Shown piece after piece: positions 7,340 to 16,581 of a DNA stretch of 64,000 nt (positions are counted from its first letter, which is position 1; every line of letters starts with the position of its first letter). The translations under genes and the position numbers were made by a program. This DNA is from Streptomyces sp. JJ38 (GTDB lineage Bacteria > Actinomycetota > Actinomycetes > Streptomycetales > Streptomycetaceae), in contig NZ_JABLSI010000028.1 of the NCBI RefSeq assembly GCF_019303475.1, positions 32,815 through 96,814 of the forward strand, in the 5' to 3' direction. The notes beneath the pieces were generated by a model. The model saw only the letters and a program-made list of their open reading frames with translations. It was not told the origin of the DNA and searched no databases.

Positions 7340-10300
7340 GGTGCTCCCAGCGGGTGCGCTGCTCGTCGGTGAGGCGGCCGCGGAGTTCGGCGAGCTTGAG
7401 CAGGTTGGCCTCGGCGCCGGAGGTGAGGGTGCGGGCCTCGGCCTGGTAGTGGTCGTCGAGCAGGGCTTCGAGCTCGGCGTCGTTCATGACGGGGGCGATG
7501 CGCTCGGCGAGCTTGTTGGTGTTGCGGTAGGAGCCCTGGAGGCGGAAGGGCGGTTCGGTGCGGGTGGCGTCGTCCTGTCCTGCGGAGGCGATGTAGGCCG
7601 CGTTGACGGCGAGGACGGTGCGCCGGACGTGCAGCAGGTTCCGCAGGACGCCGAGGATCTGGTCGAGTTCGGCGGGGGCGTAGGGGTGGGCGAGCCGGTC
7701 CGGGGTGGCGGCGGGGTCGCCGGCGGCGAGGCGGACGAGGAGGTCGACGTCGGCGCGGTCGCGTCCGGCGAGCGGGGCGAGGACGGGGTTGGCGGTGAGG
7801 GCGTTCTCGACGTGGCTGAGGGCGAAGAGGTCGTCCTTGCCGGTGAGGACGTCGCCGAGGTTCCACACGTCGGCGCGGTTGGCGAGCATGTCGGGGATGC
7901 GGAAGCGGCTGCCGGACTCGGTGAAGGGGTTGCCCGCCATGGCGACGGCGAACCGCTTGCCACGCAGGTCGTGGGTGCGGGGGCGGCCGTCGGCGGTGGA
8001 GACGCCGTCGATGCGGCGCTGGGCGTCGCACAGCGGGATGAACTTCTGGAGGAGTTCGGCGGACAGATGCTGGATGTCGTCGAGGTAGAGGCAGACGTTG
8101 TTGCCCAGGTCGAGCGCGAAGTTGATCTTCTCGACCTCGCGGCGGGCCGCGGCGTCGGGGGCGGCGGCCGGGTCGAGCGAGGTCGTGGCGTGGCCCAGGG
8201 CCGGCCCGTCGACCTTGACGAAGACGAGGCCGAGCCGGGCGGCGACGTACTCCATGAGGGTGGTCTTGCCGTAGCCGGGCGGGGAGAGCAGGAGCAGCAG
8301 GCCCTGGCTGTCGGTGCGGCGTTCGCTGCCCGCGGTGCCGATCTGCTTGGCCAGGTTGTCCCCGATGAGCGGCAGGTACGCCTCGTCGATGAGCCGGTTG
8401 CGCACGAACGAGGCCATGACGCTCGGCTGGAGGTCGGCCAGGCGCAGCCGCTCGCGCTCGGCCGCCAGCAGGGCGTTGCGGCGGCGGGTGTAGGCGCGGT
8501 GGGCGGGCACGTGGTGGGTGCGGAAGGCGGTGGTGCGCGCGAGGAACTCGTCCAGGCGCAGCGTGAGTTCACCGGCGCGCAGCCGGGGGTGGGAGCCGAG
8601 CAGCCCGGGGACGGTGGCGGTGAGCGGGGCGTCCACGTCACGGCGGTCGACGGCGGAGGCGCACAGCTCGACGGCGGCGGCCTCCGGGAGGTCGGCGGTG
8701 TCCAGGCAGCGGGCGGCGGCGAAGGAGGACAGCCACGCCTCGGTGAGCTGGTGGCGGGCGGCGAGGTCGTCGCCGAGGGCGCGCAGGTCCTCGGCGAACT
8801 CCTTGGCGCCGGTGGAGTCCTCGCCGCCCAGGGCGGTGCGGAAGGCGGAGAGCAGGGTGCGGGCGGCGGCACCGGTGACGAACCGCGGCCCGCCCAGGGT
8901 CAGTTCCTCGAAGAGGTAGGCGCCGGTGTCCTCGGGAGCACTCAGGGCGTTCCGCTCGGCGAAGGCGCGGACGGCGGCGTCGAGTTCGGCCGCCAGCTCG
9001 GCGACGGCCGGGCCCGCGCCGAAGGCGGCCCGAGCGCGGCCGAGGGACTGGGCCCGGGTGGCCCAGGCGGCGCGGGCGGGCTCGTCGGTGCCGTGGGCCC
9101 AGAAGAGCTGGGCGGCGGCGCGGGCGGCGGGCGGGAAGCGCAGCAGGTCGGCGGCGGCGTGCAGGCCGAGGACGGCGGTGAGGATCGCCGCCGCGTCGTG
9201 GTCGTGCACCCCGCGGTCGTACCCCTCGTCGTGGCCGGCCTCCGCGGCCTCACGGACGGCGGCGAGCAGCCCGCCCTCCCGGCCCGCGGCCTCGCGCAGC
9301 GCGGCCGGGCCGGTCTCGGCGAGGACACGGGCGGCCAGGTACTCGGCCCGGTACACCTCGGGCGTCTCGGAAGGCAGGGGAAGGTCCCAGAAGACGCGGG
9401 TCGCCTCGAACCCGGTGTCCGTCACGGGCGCCCGGTAGTCGGTGCCCGTGACGGCGAAGACGAGGGCGCCGTCCTGCGGAACGAGGGTGAGGTCGACGGG
9501 CTGGGCGTTGACGGCGAAGCGGTGCCGCCCGAGCCGCACGGTGCCCTCGGCGTCGTAGAGGTCCACGCGGTCGCGCAGGGCGCGGGCGGCCTCCTGGCGG
9601 GCGGCCTTGAGTCGGCCGTCCAGCTCCTCGGCGCGCACGGTGTCCCCGAGCGTGCGCAACTCCTCGGCCGTGGCACGGACCTTGGCCACCAGCGGGTCGC
9701 CGGCGAAGTAGGCGGCCACCTCCTCCTGGGTGCCCAGCGCGGCCGAGCGGCGGGTCACCGTGGCCAGGACCCGCCCGGCCGACTCGGCCAGCCGCTCGGC
9801 GTGCCGGGCCCGCTCGTCGAGGGCGGCCTGCTTGCGGGCGGAGAACGTCTCGTAGACCTCCTCGCGACGCTCGGCGAGCCGGGTCAGGAAGTCGTCGAAG
9901 ACGCCGAAGCGGGACTCCAGGTCCTCCAGGCGCAGCAGCAGCCGGCCCAGGTGGTCGTCGCACTCCTCCGGCGTCGTGGAGGCGGCGAGACCGGCCGCGA
10001 CGGCCTGGCCGAACAGCGCGAACTCGGCGGCGAACTCGGCTCGCCCCTCGCGCTCCAGCAGCTCCCGGCGACGGCCGTCCAGCACCGCCCGGGCCCGGTT
10101 GACGGCGCCCATGACCTCGCCGATGCGCTCCAGCAGCGCGGTGCGCACGGTGACGTCGGAGATCTCCAGCGTGCCGACGACGTCCGTGACGGCGGTCAGC
10201 CGCTCGGCGTGCTCGGTGATCCGCTCGCCCAACGCCTCGGCCTCGACGACGGACCCGGCCTCCCCGGCCTCGTCGGCGAGCGCGTCGACCGCGGTGCGGG

Positions 10301-12104
10301 CGCCGTCGAAGGCGTCGGCCCGTGAGAGGTCGCCCACGGCGCGGCGGCCGGTGGCGGCCAGCGACTCGGCCAGCTCCTCGGTGAGCGCCTCGACCCGCTC
10401 CCGGTCGGCGTGGCGCAGGTCCCGCAGGGTCTCCACGCCGCCCTGGGCGCGGCGCAGTTCGGTCAGCAGGCGCACCCAGCCGTCGGCGCCACCCGGCATC
10501 TCGCCGCGGGCCCTGCGCACGAGGGCGGTGACGGCGGCGGCCTTCTCCTCCACCGCCGCCCGCGCCCGCGCCCGCAGCTCCTCGACGCGCTGGAACTCGG
10601 CGATCACCTGCGTCGCGGCCGAGCCCAGCTCGGCCAGCGGCTCGTGCATACCCTCCAGGCCCTCGCCGTCCAGCCAGGGGAAGTCGTCGGCGACACGGGC
10701 GCAGGCCGCGGCGATGTCCTCGAACACGGCGCTGGCCGGGGCCATCTCGTCGGCCATGCGGGCCACCGACAGGGCGGCGGCGATCCCGCGCACGAGCTCG
10801 GCGTTGCCGATGCGGCCGAGCGGCCCGGCCACCGCCGGCCGGGCGGCGGCGTACGCCTCGGAGACGTACGGCGTGCGCCACACCTGGACGGGGTGCACCC
10901 GTGCCGGCTCGCTCTCGCGGGTGCGCAGCACGGCCAGGGTGCCGTCCTCGAACAGGGCGTGGCCCCGGGCGGGAATGGGGCTCGCGATCTCCTTGCGGAT
11001 GACGTGGTAGGGCAGCAGCAGCGTGCGCCCCTCGGCGGGGGCGTGGAAGACGTAGAGCACGTCCTCGCCGCTGGGCGCGCGCAGCACGCTCTCGAACTCC
11101 ATGCCCGCGGTGTCGGTGTCGAAGGTGCGGGCCGCGGCCCCCGCGGGGGCGGTGGCCAGGTAGTAGCCGCCGGGGAAGACGACGCCGTGGTCGTCGGGCA
11201 GGCGGTGGCAGGACAGCCCGATCGCGTCGAGCCGGACGACCTCGCCGGAGCGCTCGTTGTAGACGAGATGGCGGTCGGCGGGCTCGTTGTAGGGGCGGAC
11301 GCGCAGGAGCAGCAGCGGCCCGACGCGGGCGTAGGCCACGTCGGCGTCGGCGAGGGACTGGAGGGGTTCCGCGACGGGTTCGGCGTAGGCGCACTCGGCT
11401 GTTTCGGTGTCGTTCTCGGTCTTGAGGGTGAGGCTGCCGCCCACCGTGGACAGGTAGAGGGCGCCGCCGTCGAGAGCGATGTGCGGGTGGCGGCCGGGGA
11501 CGTGGTCGCCGCGGCCCGCGGTGACCCAGGTCAGGTCGTGGGCGGGCGGCAGGACGTGGTCCCGCTCGCCCTTGGCGTCGACGTACGCGGGCGTGCCGTC
11601 GGGCCCGAGGCGCCAGCGCAGCACCCGGATGTCGCTGGCCCGGTCGCCGGTGCGGAAGACGGCCAGCAGCAGCGCCCCGACGCGGCGCAGCCGCAGCAAG
11701 CGGGCCTGCCGGTAGTAACGGTGCAGCTCGGCGAAGTCGCGCCCGAAGCGCGGGTCGTCCAGCAGCCCGGGCAGCGCGTCCGGCCCGGCCTCCGTGAACT
11801 CGCCGTCGACGAGGCGGTAGAGGGTGAACACGTCCGCGACGCCGGTCTCCCGGCCCGGGGCGAGAGGGGTGTGGAACCCGGCCAGCAGCAGACCGCCGAC
11901 CTGCGTGAGGTCGCGGGGCACCCGCGGCTGCCCGGTGCGCAGCGTGCCGTTGTGGCCCAGCTCGACGCCGCCCGCGCCGAAGGTGGCGGCGCGGCGGGTG
12001 TTGAGGGCCTCGGCCCGCTCACCGAGGCTCTGCGCCGCGGCGGTCATCCGGCCGCGCAGCACGTCGTAGGTGGCGGTGTCCATGGCCTGGGCTGCGCCCG
12101 TCAT
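7302..12104 (-). CDS. Giant AAA 'DNA repair ATPase' (DUF3686-type N-terminus)
   Basis: A 1600-residue cytoplasmic protein; ATG 12104 follows GAGGAGGAGAAGG. Residues 1 to about 430 are beta-rich with repeated strand motifs (LYLSTVGGSLTLKT; PLLLLRVRPYNEP), perhaps propeller-like. About 450-850 is helical and Glu/Arg-rich, probably coiled coil. The C-terminal third holds an AAA module: Walker A SPPGYGKTT near residue 1276, Walker B LYLDDIQHLSAE near 1338, then an AGNPFTESGSRFRIPDML segment typical of AAA clamp/sensor regions. From memory this matches the large 'ATPase involved in DNA repair' family (DUF3686 plus AAA). The name is inherited; a repair role is not shown. It is downstream of flotillin and an OB-fold membrane protein. 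Confidence 0.85.
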   Translation of the reverse strand: MTGAAQAMDTATYDVLRGRMTAAAQSLGERAEALNTRRAATFGAGGVELGHNGTLRTGQPRVPRDLTQVGGLLLAGFHTPLAPGRETGVADVFTLYRLVDGEFTEAGPDALPGLLDDPRFGRDFAELHRYYRQARLLRLRRVGALLLAVFRTGDRASDIRVLRWRLGPDGTPAYVDAKGERDHVLPPAHDLTWVTAGRGDHVPGRHPHIALDGGALYLSTVGGSLTLKTENDTETAECAYAEPVAEPLQSLADADVAYARVGPLLLLRVRPYNEPADRHLVYNERSGEVVRLDAIGLSCHRLPDDHGVVFPGGYYLATAPAGAAARTFDTDTAGMEFESVLRAPSGEDVLYVFHAPAEGRTLLLPYHVIRKEIASPIPARGHALFEDGTLAVLRTRESEPARVHPVQVWRTPYVSEAYAAARPAVAGPLGRIGNAELVRGIAAALSVARMADEMAPASAVFEDIAAACARVADDFPWLDGEGLEGMHEPLAELGSAATQVIAEFQRVEELRARARAAVEEKAAAVTALVRRARGEMPGGADGWVRLLTELRRAQGGVETLRDLRHADRERVEALTEELAESLAATGRRAVGDLSRADAFDGARTAVDALADEAGEAGSVVEAEALGERITEHAERLTAVTDVVGTLEISDVTVRTALLERIGEVMGAVNRARAVLDGRRRELLEREGRAEFAAEFALFGQAVAAGLAASTTPEECDDHLGRLLLRLEDLESRFGVFDDFLTRLAERREEVYETFSARKQAALDERARHAERLAESAGRVLATVTRRSAALGTQEEVAAYFAGDPLVAKVRATAEELRTLGDTVRAEELDGRLKAARQEAARALRDRVDLYDAEGTVRLGRHRFAVNAQPVDLTLVPQDGALVFAVTGTDYRAPVTDTGFEATRVFWDLPLPSETPEVYRAEYLAARVLAETGPAALREAAGREGGLLAAVREAAEAGHDEGYDRGVHDHDAAAILTAVLGLHAAADLLRFPPAARAAAQLFWAHGTDEPARAAWATRAQSLGRARAAFGAGPAVAELAAELDAAVRAFAERNALSAPEDTGAYLFEELTLGGPRFVTGAAARTLLSAFRTALGGEDSTGAKEFAEDLRALGDDLAARHQLTEAWLSSFAAARCLDTADLPEAAAVELCASAVDRRDVDAPLTATVPGLLGSHPRLRAGELTLRLDEFLARTTAFRTHHVPAHRAYTRRRNALLAAERERLRLADLQPSVMASFVRNRLIDEAYLPLIGDNLAKQIGTAGSERRTDSQGLLLLLSPPGYGKTTLMEYVAARLGLVFVKVDGPALGHATTSLDPAAAPDAAARREVEKINFALDLGNNVCLYLDDIQHLSAELLQKFIPLCDAQRRIDGVSTADGRPRTHDLRGKRFAVAMAGNPFTESGSRFRIPDMLANRADVWNLGDVLTGKDDLFALSHVENALTANPVLAPLAGRDRADVDLLVRLAAGDPAATPDRLAHPYAPAELDQILGVLRNLLHVRRTVLAVNAAYIASAGQDDATRTEPPFRLQGSYRNTNKLAERIAPVMNDAELEALLDDHYQAEARTLTSGAEANLLKLAELRGRLTDEQRTRWEHLKDRWRAARQPA

Positions 12105-12133
12105 CCTTCTCCTCCTCGTCGTGGGGTCCCCCC

Positions 12134-12190
12134 GCGCCCACGCGGGGCGCGGGGAACTGCGCGCCGGTCACAGCGCACCGTCAGGGCGCG
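12134..12190. repeat. Streptomycete interspersed repeat-like segment
   Basis: Between the flotillin and ATPase genes is GCGCCC-acgcg-GGGCGC (12134-12150) followed by CGCGGGGAACTGCGCG-type sequence (to about 12165). From memory, that core recurs in intergenic regions of many Streptomyces genomes. No copy of similar length was noticed elsewhere in this window. Confidence 0.4.
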
Positions 12191-12194
12191 ACGC

Positions 12195-12222
12195 GCCGGA
12201 CGGGGTGGTGGCCCCGTCCGGC
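12195..12222 (-). terminator. Hairpin between flotillin and ATPase genes
   Basis: GCCGGACGGGG (12195-12205) pairs perfectly with CCCCGTCCGGC (12212-12222) across a 6-nt loop, 17 bp beyond the flotillin stop. It could end or attenuate transcription before the large ATPase gene. Confidence 0.65.
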
Positions 12223-12238
12223 TGTTGCCCGGGCCGGA

Positions 12239-14218
12239 CTACGGGGCGGCGGGCGCGGCGCCGTCTCCGTTGGCGGCGGCCAGCTTGGTGAGCAGGTTGG
12301 CGGCCGAGAGGTCGCGCAGACCGTCGGCGCCCAGCCCGGAGAGCATGGCCCTGACGTCCTCGGGGAACGTGGAGCCGCCGTCCTTGTCCAGCCAGCTCCC
12401 GGCGAGCGTCCGCACCGTCTCGCTGTTGTCGACGAAGGCGTCCACGCTCTTGCCCGCGGAGAGCGAGCCGATCAGCTTGTCGAAGAAGACGGAGTCGCCG
12501 CCGACGATGTCGATGTTGGCCTTCTCCAGCCCGGCCCCGACCAGCTTGGCCTGCGACTCCGCGATCTGCCGGTGGACGTCGATGCCCGCCACCCGGATCT
12601 CCTTCTCCGCCTCCAGCCGCAGCCGGTACTCCTCGTGCTCGCGGCTCTGCTCGTCCAGGATCGCCATGGCGTTCGCCTTCTCGGTCAGCCCCTCGGCCTC
12701 GGCCTTGAGCTTCTCGCGCATCGCCTCGGCCTCGGCGAGGCCCTTCTCCTTGGCCGCCTCGGCCTCGGCCAGCCCCATCTCCTTGGCCGCCTCCGCCTCG
12801 AACCGGCGCGTCTTGGCGATCGCGTCGGCCATCCGCTCCTGGACCTCGGCCTCGGCGAGACCGCTCGCGGCCTGGTCCGCCTTCCTGCCCTCGGCCAGCC
12901 GCAGCGTGGCCTCCGCGTCGAGGTCGGCGGCCTTGCGCCGGGCCTCTGCCATCGTGAGCTCCTCGGCGGCGCGGTGCTGCGCGGCCTGCTCGGCCGCCTC
13001 CGCCGCCTTGATGTCCTTGACCAGCCGCTCCTGCGCCTCCGCCTCGGCGGCGATGATGAGCGCCTGACGCTCGCGCTCCGCCTCCTCGACGGTGCGCAGC
13101 TTCTTGATCTCCTCCTCCTGCTGGGCGACCGTCTTCTCCACGGCGATGCGCTCGCGGATGACGTCGGCGATGTCCCGCTTCTCCGCCTCGACCTCCTTGT
13201 CGGCGGCGATGCGGCGCAGTTCGGTCTCCCGGTCCCGCGCGATGACCTCCAGCAGGCGGTCCTTCTCGATGCGCTCCCGCTCGATCGCCTCGACCCGCTC
13301 CCGGTTGAGCTTGGCGACGGCGACCTCACGCTCGCGGTTCTCGTTCTGGATGCCGAGCGCCTCCTCCGTCTTCAGGTGGGCGGTGTGGGCGCGCAGCCGC
13401 TCCTCGGCCTGGACGCGGGCGGTCTCGGCCTCCTCGCGGGCGCGAACGGTGTCGATCTCGCGCTGCTGCCGGTTCTCGGCGTCCACCTGCCGGCGTTCGA
13501 GCTCCAGGACGGCTTCCCGGGCGTCGACGTTCTGCCGGGTGATCTCCTTCTCCTCGTTGCGCTTGAACTCGTTGGTGCGCACGTGCTCGACGGCCGTCAG
13601 CTCGGTGATCCTGCGGATGCCCTGGGCGTCGAGGATGTTGTTGCTGTCCAGGCTGGACAGCGGCGTCTGCTCCAGGTAGTCGATGGCCGCGTCCTCCAGC
13701 GTGTAGCCGTTGAGGTCGGTGCCGATGAGCGCGATGATCCGGTCCCGCAGCTCGTCCCGGTGCGTGAACAGGTCGGCGAAGTCGAACTGCTTGCCGACGG
13801 TCTTGAGCGCCTCGGAGAACTTGGAGTTGAACAGGTCCTGGAGTGTCACGCGGTCGCTGGCGCGTTCGGTGCCGATGGCCTGGGCGGCCTTGATGACGTC
13901 CTCGCGGGTCTTGTTGACGCGGACGAAGAACGAGATGCGGATGTTCGCCCGGAGGTTGTCCCGGCAGATCAGGCCGTCGCTGCCGGTGCGGTCGATCTCG
14001 ATCCGCTTCAGCGAGATGTCCATGACCTCGGCCTTGTGCAGCACCGGCAGCACCACCATGCCGGTGAAGGTGACCTCGACCTTGCGCATCTTGGAGACGA
14101 TCAGCGCCTTGCCCTGCGGCACCTTGCGGAGGAGCTTGCTGACCGTGAGCAGCACGCAGAGCCCGATGAGCAGGCACACGGCGAGGAGCACGCCGAATCC
14201 TGTGGTGATGGCATCCAT
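12239..14218 (-). CDS. Flotillin-family SPFH protein (YqiK/FloT type)
   Basis: A 659-residue protein starting at ATG 14218. An N-terminal membrane segment (GFGVLLAVCLLIGLCVLLTV, residues 7-26) precedes an SPFH/band-7 domain (about 30-215; VPQGKALIVSKMRKVEVTFT, LLICRDN-type region, YLEQTPLSSLDSNN). A long Glu/Ala/Arg coiled coil (about 235-520) follows, including the repeated KEMGLAEAEAAKEKGLAEAE type heptads, then a C-terminal domain (VGAGLEKANIDIVGGDSVFF). Flotillins scaffold ordered membrane domains and oligomerise through the coiled coil. The OB-fold membrane protein upstream is the standard flotillin partner (YqiJ/YuaF); the giant AAA ATPase lies downstream. Confidence 0.93.
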   Translation of the reverse strand: MDAITTGFGVLLAVCLLIGLCVLLTVSKLLRKVPQGKALIVSKMRKVEVTFTGMVVLPVLHKAEVMDISLKRIEIDRTGSDGLICRDNLRANIRISFFVRVNKTREDVIKAAQAIGTERASDRVTLQDLFNSKFSEALKTVGKQFDFADLFTHRDELRDRIIALIGTDLNGYTLEDAAIDYLEQTPLSSLDSNNILDAQGIRRITELTAVEHVRTNEFKRNEEKEITRQNVDAREAVLELERRQVDAENRQQREIDTVRAREEAETARVQAEERLRAHTAHLKTEEALGIQNENREREVAVAKLNRERVEAIERERIEKDRLLEVIARDRETELRRIAADKEVEAEKRDIADVIRERIAVEKTVAQQEEEIKKLRTVEEAERERQALIIAAEAEAQERLVKDIKAAEAAEQAAQHRAAEELTMAEARRKAADLDAEATLRLAEGRKADQAASGLAEAEVQERMADAIAKTRRFEAEAAKEMGLAEAEAAKEKGLAEAEAMREKLKAEAEGLTEKANAMAILDEQSREHEEYRLRLEAEKEIRVAGIDVHRQIAESQAKLVGAGLEKANIDIVGGDSVFFDKLIGSLSAGKSVDAFVDNSETVRTLAGSWLDKDGGSTFPEDVRAMLSGLGADGLRDLSAANLLTKLAAANGDGAAPAAP

Positions 14219-14274
14219 AACGATGGTTTCCCTTGTGCGGTGAAGAGTGTGGAAGAGCGGTGCGGAGGCGGCCG

Positions 14275-14949
14275 TCAGCGGCCGGTATCCGCCTCCGGCG
14301 CGGGACCGGCCCCGGGCGTCGACTCGAAGGGGGCGACGCGGAAGAACTCGCCCTCGGCGTCGTAGTCGAAGACGAGCGCCGTACTGCCGAGCATCAGCCG
14401 GGCGGCGTCCGTGCCGTCGGCGCGCACCTGGACGACGGCCGTCGAGCCGTCCTCGGCGGCCACCTCGGCCTGTCCGAAGCGCGCGGAGACGTGGCCGGTG
14501 CGGATGGTGCACACCCGGCCGACGAGATCAGCGCGGTCCACGCCCTCCTCACGGGGTGTGAGGTGGCGCAGCGGGGCGATCAGGAGCCGCGTGCCCGCCC
14601 AGGCGAGGAAGACCGCCACGGGCAGGACGAGGACACGGAGCCAGAGGGCGTCGAAGAGCGCCGTTCCGCTCAACGACATGAACCAGGCAATCACGATGAG
14701 AAGAGAGAGCGTCACGGTGACGGGAACGCCGCCGAGCCCGAAGGCGGCGAACACCCCCGCGATCCCGACCCCGTGACCGGCGTCCCCGGAGTCGGCGCCA
14801 TCCCCTCCTTCTGTGGCGCCGACCCCGGGAACACCCCATCCCCCCAGGAGAACCGCGAGCCAGTAGCCGACCACGACGACGAGCGCCAGGCCGAACAGGG
14901 CGGCGGGGAACGCCGAGGCGGCGTCCAGGAAACCCCCGATTCCTCCCAT
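14275..14949 (-). CDS. NfeD/YqiJ-like membrane protein with OB-fold
   Basis: A 224-residue protein; ATG 14949 follows GGAAGGGGGAAGGGCG. Hydrophobic segments lie at about residues 12-35 (ALFGLALVVVVGYWLAVLL), 75-105 (VPVTVTLSLLIVIAWFMSL) and 110-130 (LRVLVLPVAVFLAWAGTRLL). A soluble C-terminal domain (about 140-215; DLVGRVCTIRTGHVSARFGQ, ALVFDYDAEGEFFRVAPF) has the strand pattern of the YqiJ/NfeD OB-fold. This family is encoded next to flotillins and works with them in membrane organisation. It ends 56 bp before the flotillin start and is probably the first gene of the operon. Confidence 0.82.
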   Translation of the reverse strand: MGGIGGFLDAASAFPAALFGLALVVVVGYWLAVLLGGWGVPGVGATEGGDGADSGDAGHGVGIAGVFAAFGLGGVPVTVTLSLLIVIAWFMSLSGTALFDALWLRVLVLPVAVFLAWAGTRLLIAPLRHLTPREEGVDRADLVGRVCTIRTGHVSARFGQAEVAAEDGSTAVVQVRADGTDAARLMLGSTALVFDYDAEGEFFRVAPFESTPGAGPAPEADTGR

Positions 14950-15010
14950 CGCCCTTCCCCCTTCCGGCTGCGGTGTGCACTCATGGTGGCACTCGACGTG
15001 TCCACCCCGC

Positions 15011-15029
15011 ATTGCCTGATTCCGGCAAT
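15011..15029. promoter_or_regulatory. Short dyad upstream of the NfeD/flotillin operon
   Basis: ATTGCC (15011-15016) and GGCAAT (15024-15029) form a perfect inverted repeat 62-80 bp before the start of the OB-fold gene, in a less GC-rich patch. It is a possible operator or promoter-proximal site; weak evidence. Confidence 0.3.
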
Positions 15030-15159
15030 CTTTGGGTGCGAAGTTGTGCCGAGGGCCGGTGCAACCGAGAACGGCACCGAGGACGGGGGGCCTGACGGGG
15101 CGTCACGTTCACGTCCCGTTCAGTTCGCGTACCGCTTCCGGGTCCTGACGGGGAGAGGG

Positions 15160-16269
15160 TCAGAGGTCGTGCTGGGGCCAGCCGAGGAGGCGGGCGCCCA
15201 TCGCGGCCGTCTCCAGGGTGTAGCGCTGCAGCGCGTCGGCGGGGTCGTAGCCGGTGAGGGTGCGGATGCGGGCGAGGCGGTAGGTGAGCGTGCGCACGCC
15301 CACGCCCAGGCGGCGGGCCGCCTCGGCGTTGACATATCCGGACTGGGAGCACGCCATCAGCGTCTGCACGAGGGGCTCGGCGCCGCCGCGCGCCTCGGCG
15401 AGCGGGCCGAGCACCGTGTTGACGAGGTCCGCGATGGCGCTGCGGTCACGCAGCAGCACCGGGAAGACCAGCAGCTCCGAGGCGGTGAGCCTGACCGTGG
15501 GCAGGCCGAGCCGGTCGGCCACGTGCAGGGCCTCCACCGCCTCCTCGTAGCTGCTGACGACACCGCTGGGGCCGGTGTGCTCCCGGCCCAGGGCCACCCG
15601 TCGGGCCGAGACGTAACCGGGCCCCGGGCGTTCGGCCAGAACGGCGAAGGCGTCCAGCACCGCACGGTCGTCCCCGCTGGCCGCGATGCACACCAGCCGG
15701 CCGTCCTTCGTCGTCAGCAGCGCGTCGCGGTCGCCGAAGCGCGCCACCAGCTCCCGCTCGATGCGGCGGACGGTGGGGTGGACGTCGTCGTAGACCTCGT
15801 GGCCCTCGGCGACGGCGACGGTGTGCGTGTGGGACAGCCGCAGCCCGAAGCGCTGGGCCCGCTCGGCGAGCCGTCCCAGGTCGCTGCGGCCGTGGAGGAG
15901 GTCGTCGACGAACTCGCGGCGCTCGGCCTCCTCCTGCCGCACCGCGAGCCGGCGCGCCTGCTCGTGACCGTCCCCGAGCGCCCCGATGGCACCCTCCAGA
16001 GCGGCGAGGATGGCGTCACCCGTGCGGGCCCGCTCGGCCGGACCGGCCGCCCGCATCACCCCCGGCAGGGTCCCCCACAGGGCGCGGGTCTCGCCGACGA
16101 AGAGGGTGACGACCTCGCGCAGCTTGTGGCCGTCCTCGGCGGCGCGCTCACCCAGAGAGCGGAAGGTGTCCAGTTCGTCGCGGCGTGGCAGCCGCCCCGT
16201 CGTGGAGACCTCGGCGAGCAGCCGCGGGTAGTCGCCCAGAAAGTCCCCCGAAATGCCAGCGCGTCGCAC
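15160..16269 (-). CDS. PucR/CdaR-family transcriptional regulator
   Basis: A 369-residue protein starting at GTG 16269 after GGGAGGCACG. The C-terminus carries the PucR-type helix-turn-helix (about residues 295-355; SQSGYVNAEAARRLGVGVRT then LTYRLARIRTLTGYDP). The middle has the GGDEF-like CdaR sensory fold (about 155-280; YVSARRVALGREHTGPSGVV). The N-terminal 140 residues are helical, as in the RsbRD-like sensor region of streptomycete members. Its ligand and targets cannot be told from sequence. It stands alone, convergent with nothing close and divergent from nhaA. Confidence 0.87.
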   Translation of the reverse strand: MRRAGISGDFLGDYPRLLAEVSTTGRLPRRDELDTFRSLGERAAEDGHKLREVVTLFVGETRALWGTLPGVMRAAGPAERARTGDAILAALEGAIGALGDGHEQARRLAVRQEEAERREFVDDLLHGRSDLGRLAERAQRFGLRLSHTHTVAVAEGHEVYDDVHPTVRRIERELVARFGDRDALLTTKDGRLVCIAASGDDRAVLDAFAVLAERPGPGYVSARRVALGREHTGPSGVVSSYEEAVEALHVADRLGLPTVRLTASELLVFPVLLRDRSAIADLVNTVLGPLAEARGGAEPLVQTLMACSQSGYVNAEAARRLGVGVRTLTYRLARIRTLTGYDPADALQRYTLETAAMGARLLGWPQHDL

Positions 16270-16581
16270 CGTGCCTCCCCTGCCAGGCCCTCCCGGGCCT
16301 CACCCCTCGGTCTCCCCCGGCCCCTCGCCCCCGTCGACCGGGCCCGCCGGAGCCCACTCCGGCACCCTGACCAGCCTAGAGCCTGCCCGTCGGCGGGTAC
16401 CGGCCGGTAGAGCGACGCAGCTCACAGCTCGGCTTGCGGTAAAGCCGTGACGTGCGGGTACGGTGAGGGACACAACAAGTGCGTCAATAATTGATCAATG
16501 GTGTGCCGGGAAGTCTGGTCGGCAGTGCGATCCGTCGCGCTTCGTTCGTTCTGTGTCCGACCTTGCCCGGAGGCCGCCCCC
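16270..16581. other. Intergenic promoter region between pucR-like gene and nhaA
   Basis: 312 bp without a gene. It holds the PucR-gene ribosome site at its left end and, at 16482-16500, an AT patch containing the perfect palindrome ATTGATCAAT (16490-16499). That is the least GC-rich sequence nearby and a plausible nhaA promoter or operator. GGAGG lies 9 bp before the nhaA ATG. Confidence 0.4.

Noticed and set aside
12410..13067. Long plus-strand frames antisense to the flotillin and ATPase genes
   Set aside because: They mirror the Glu/Ala-rich coiled coil codons of the real genes and show no family features.
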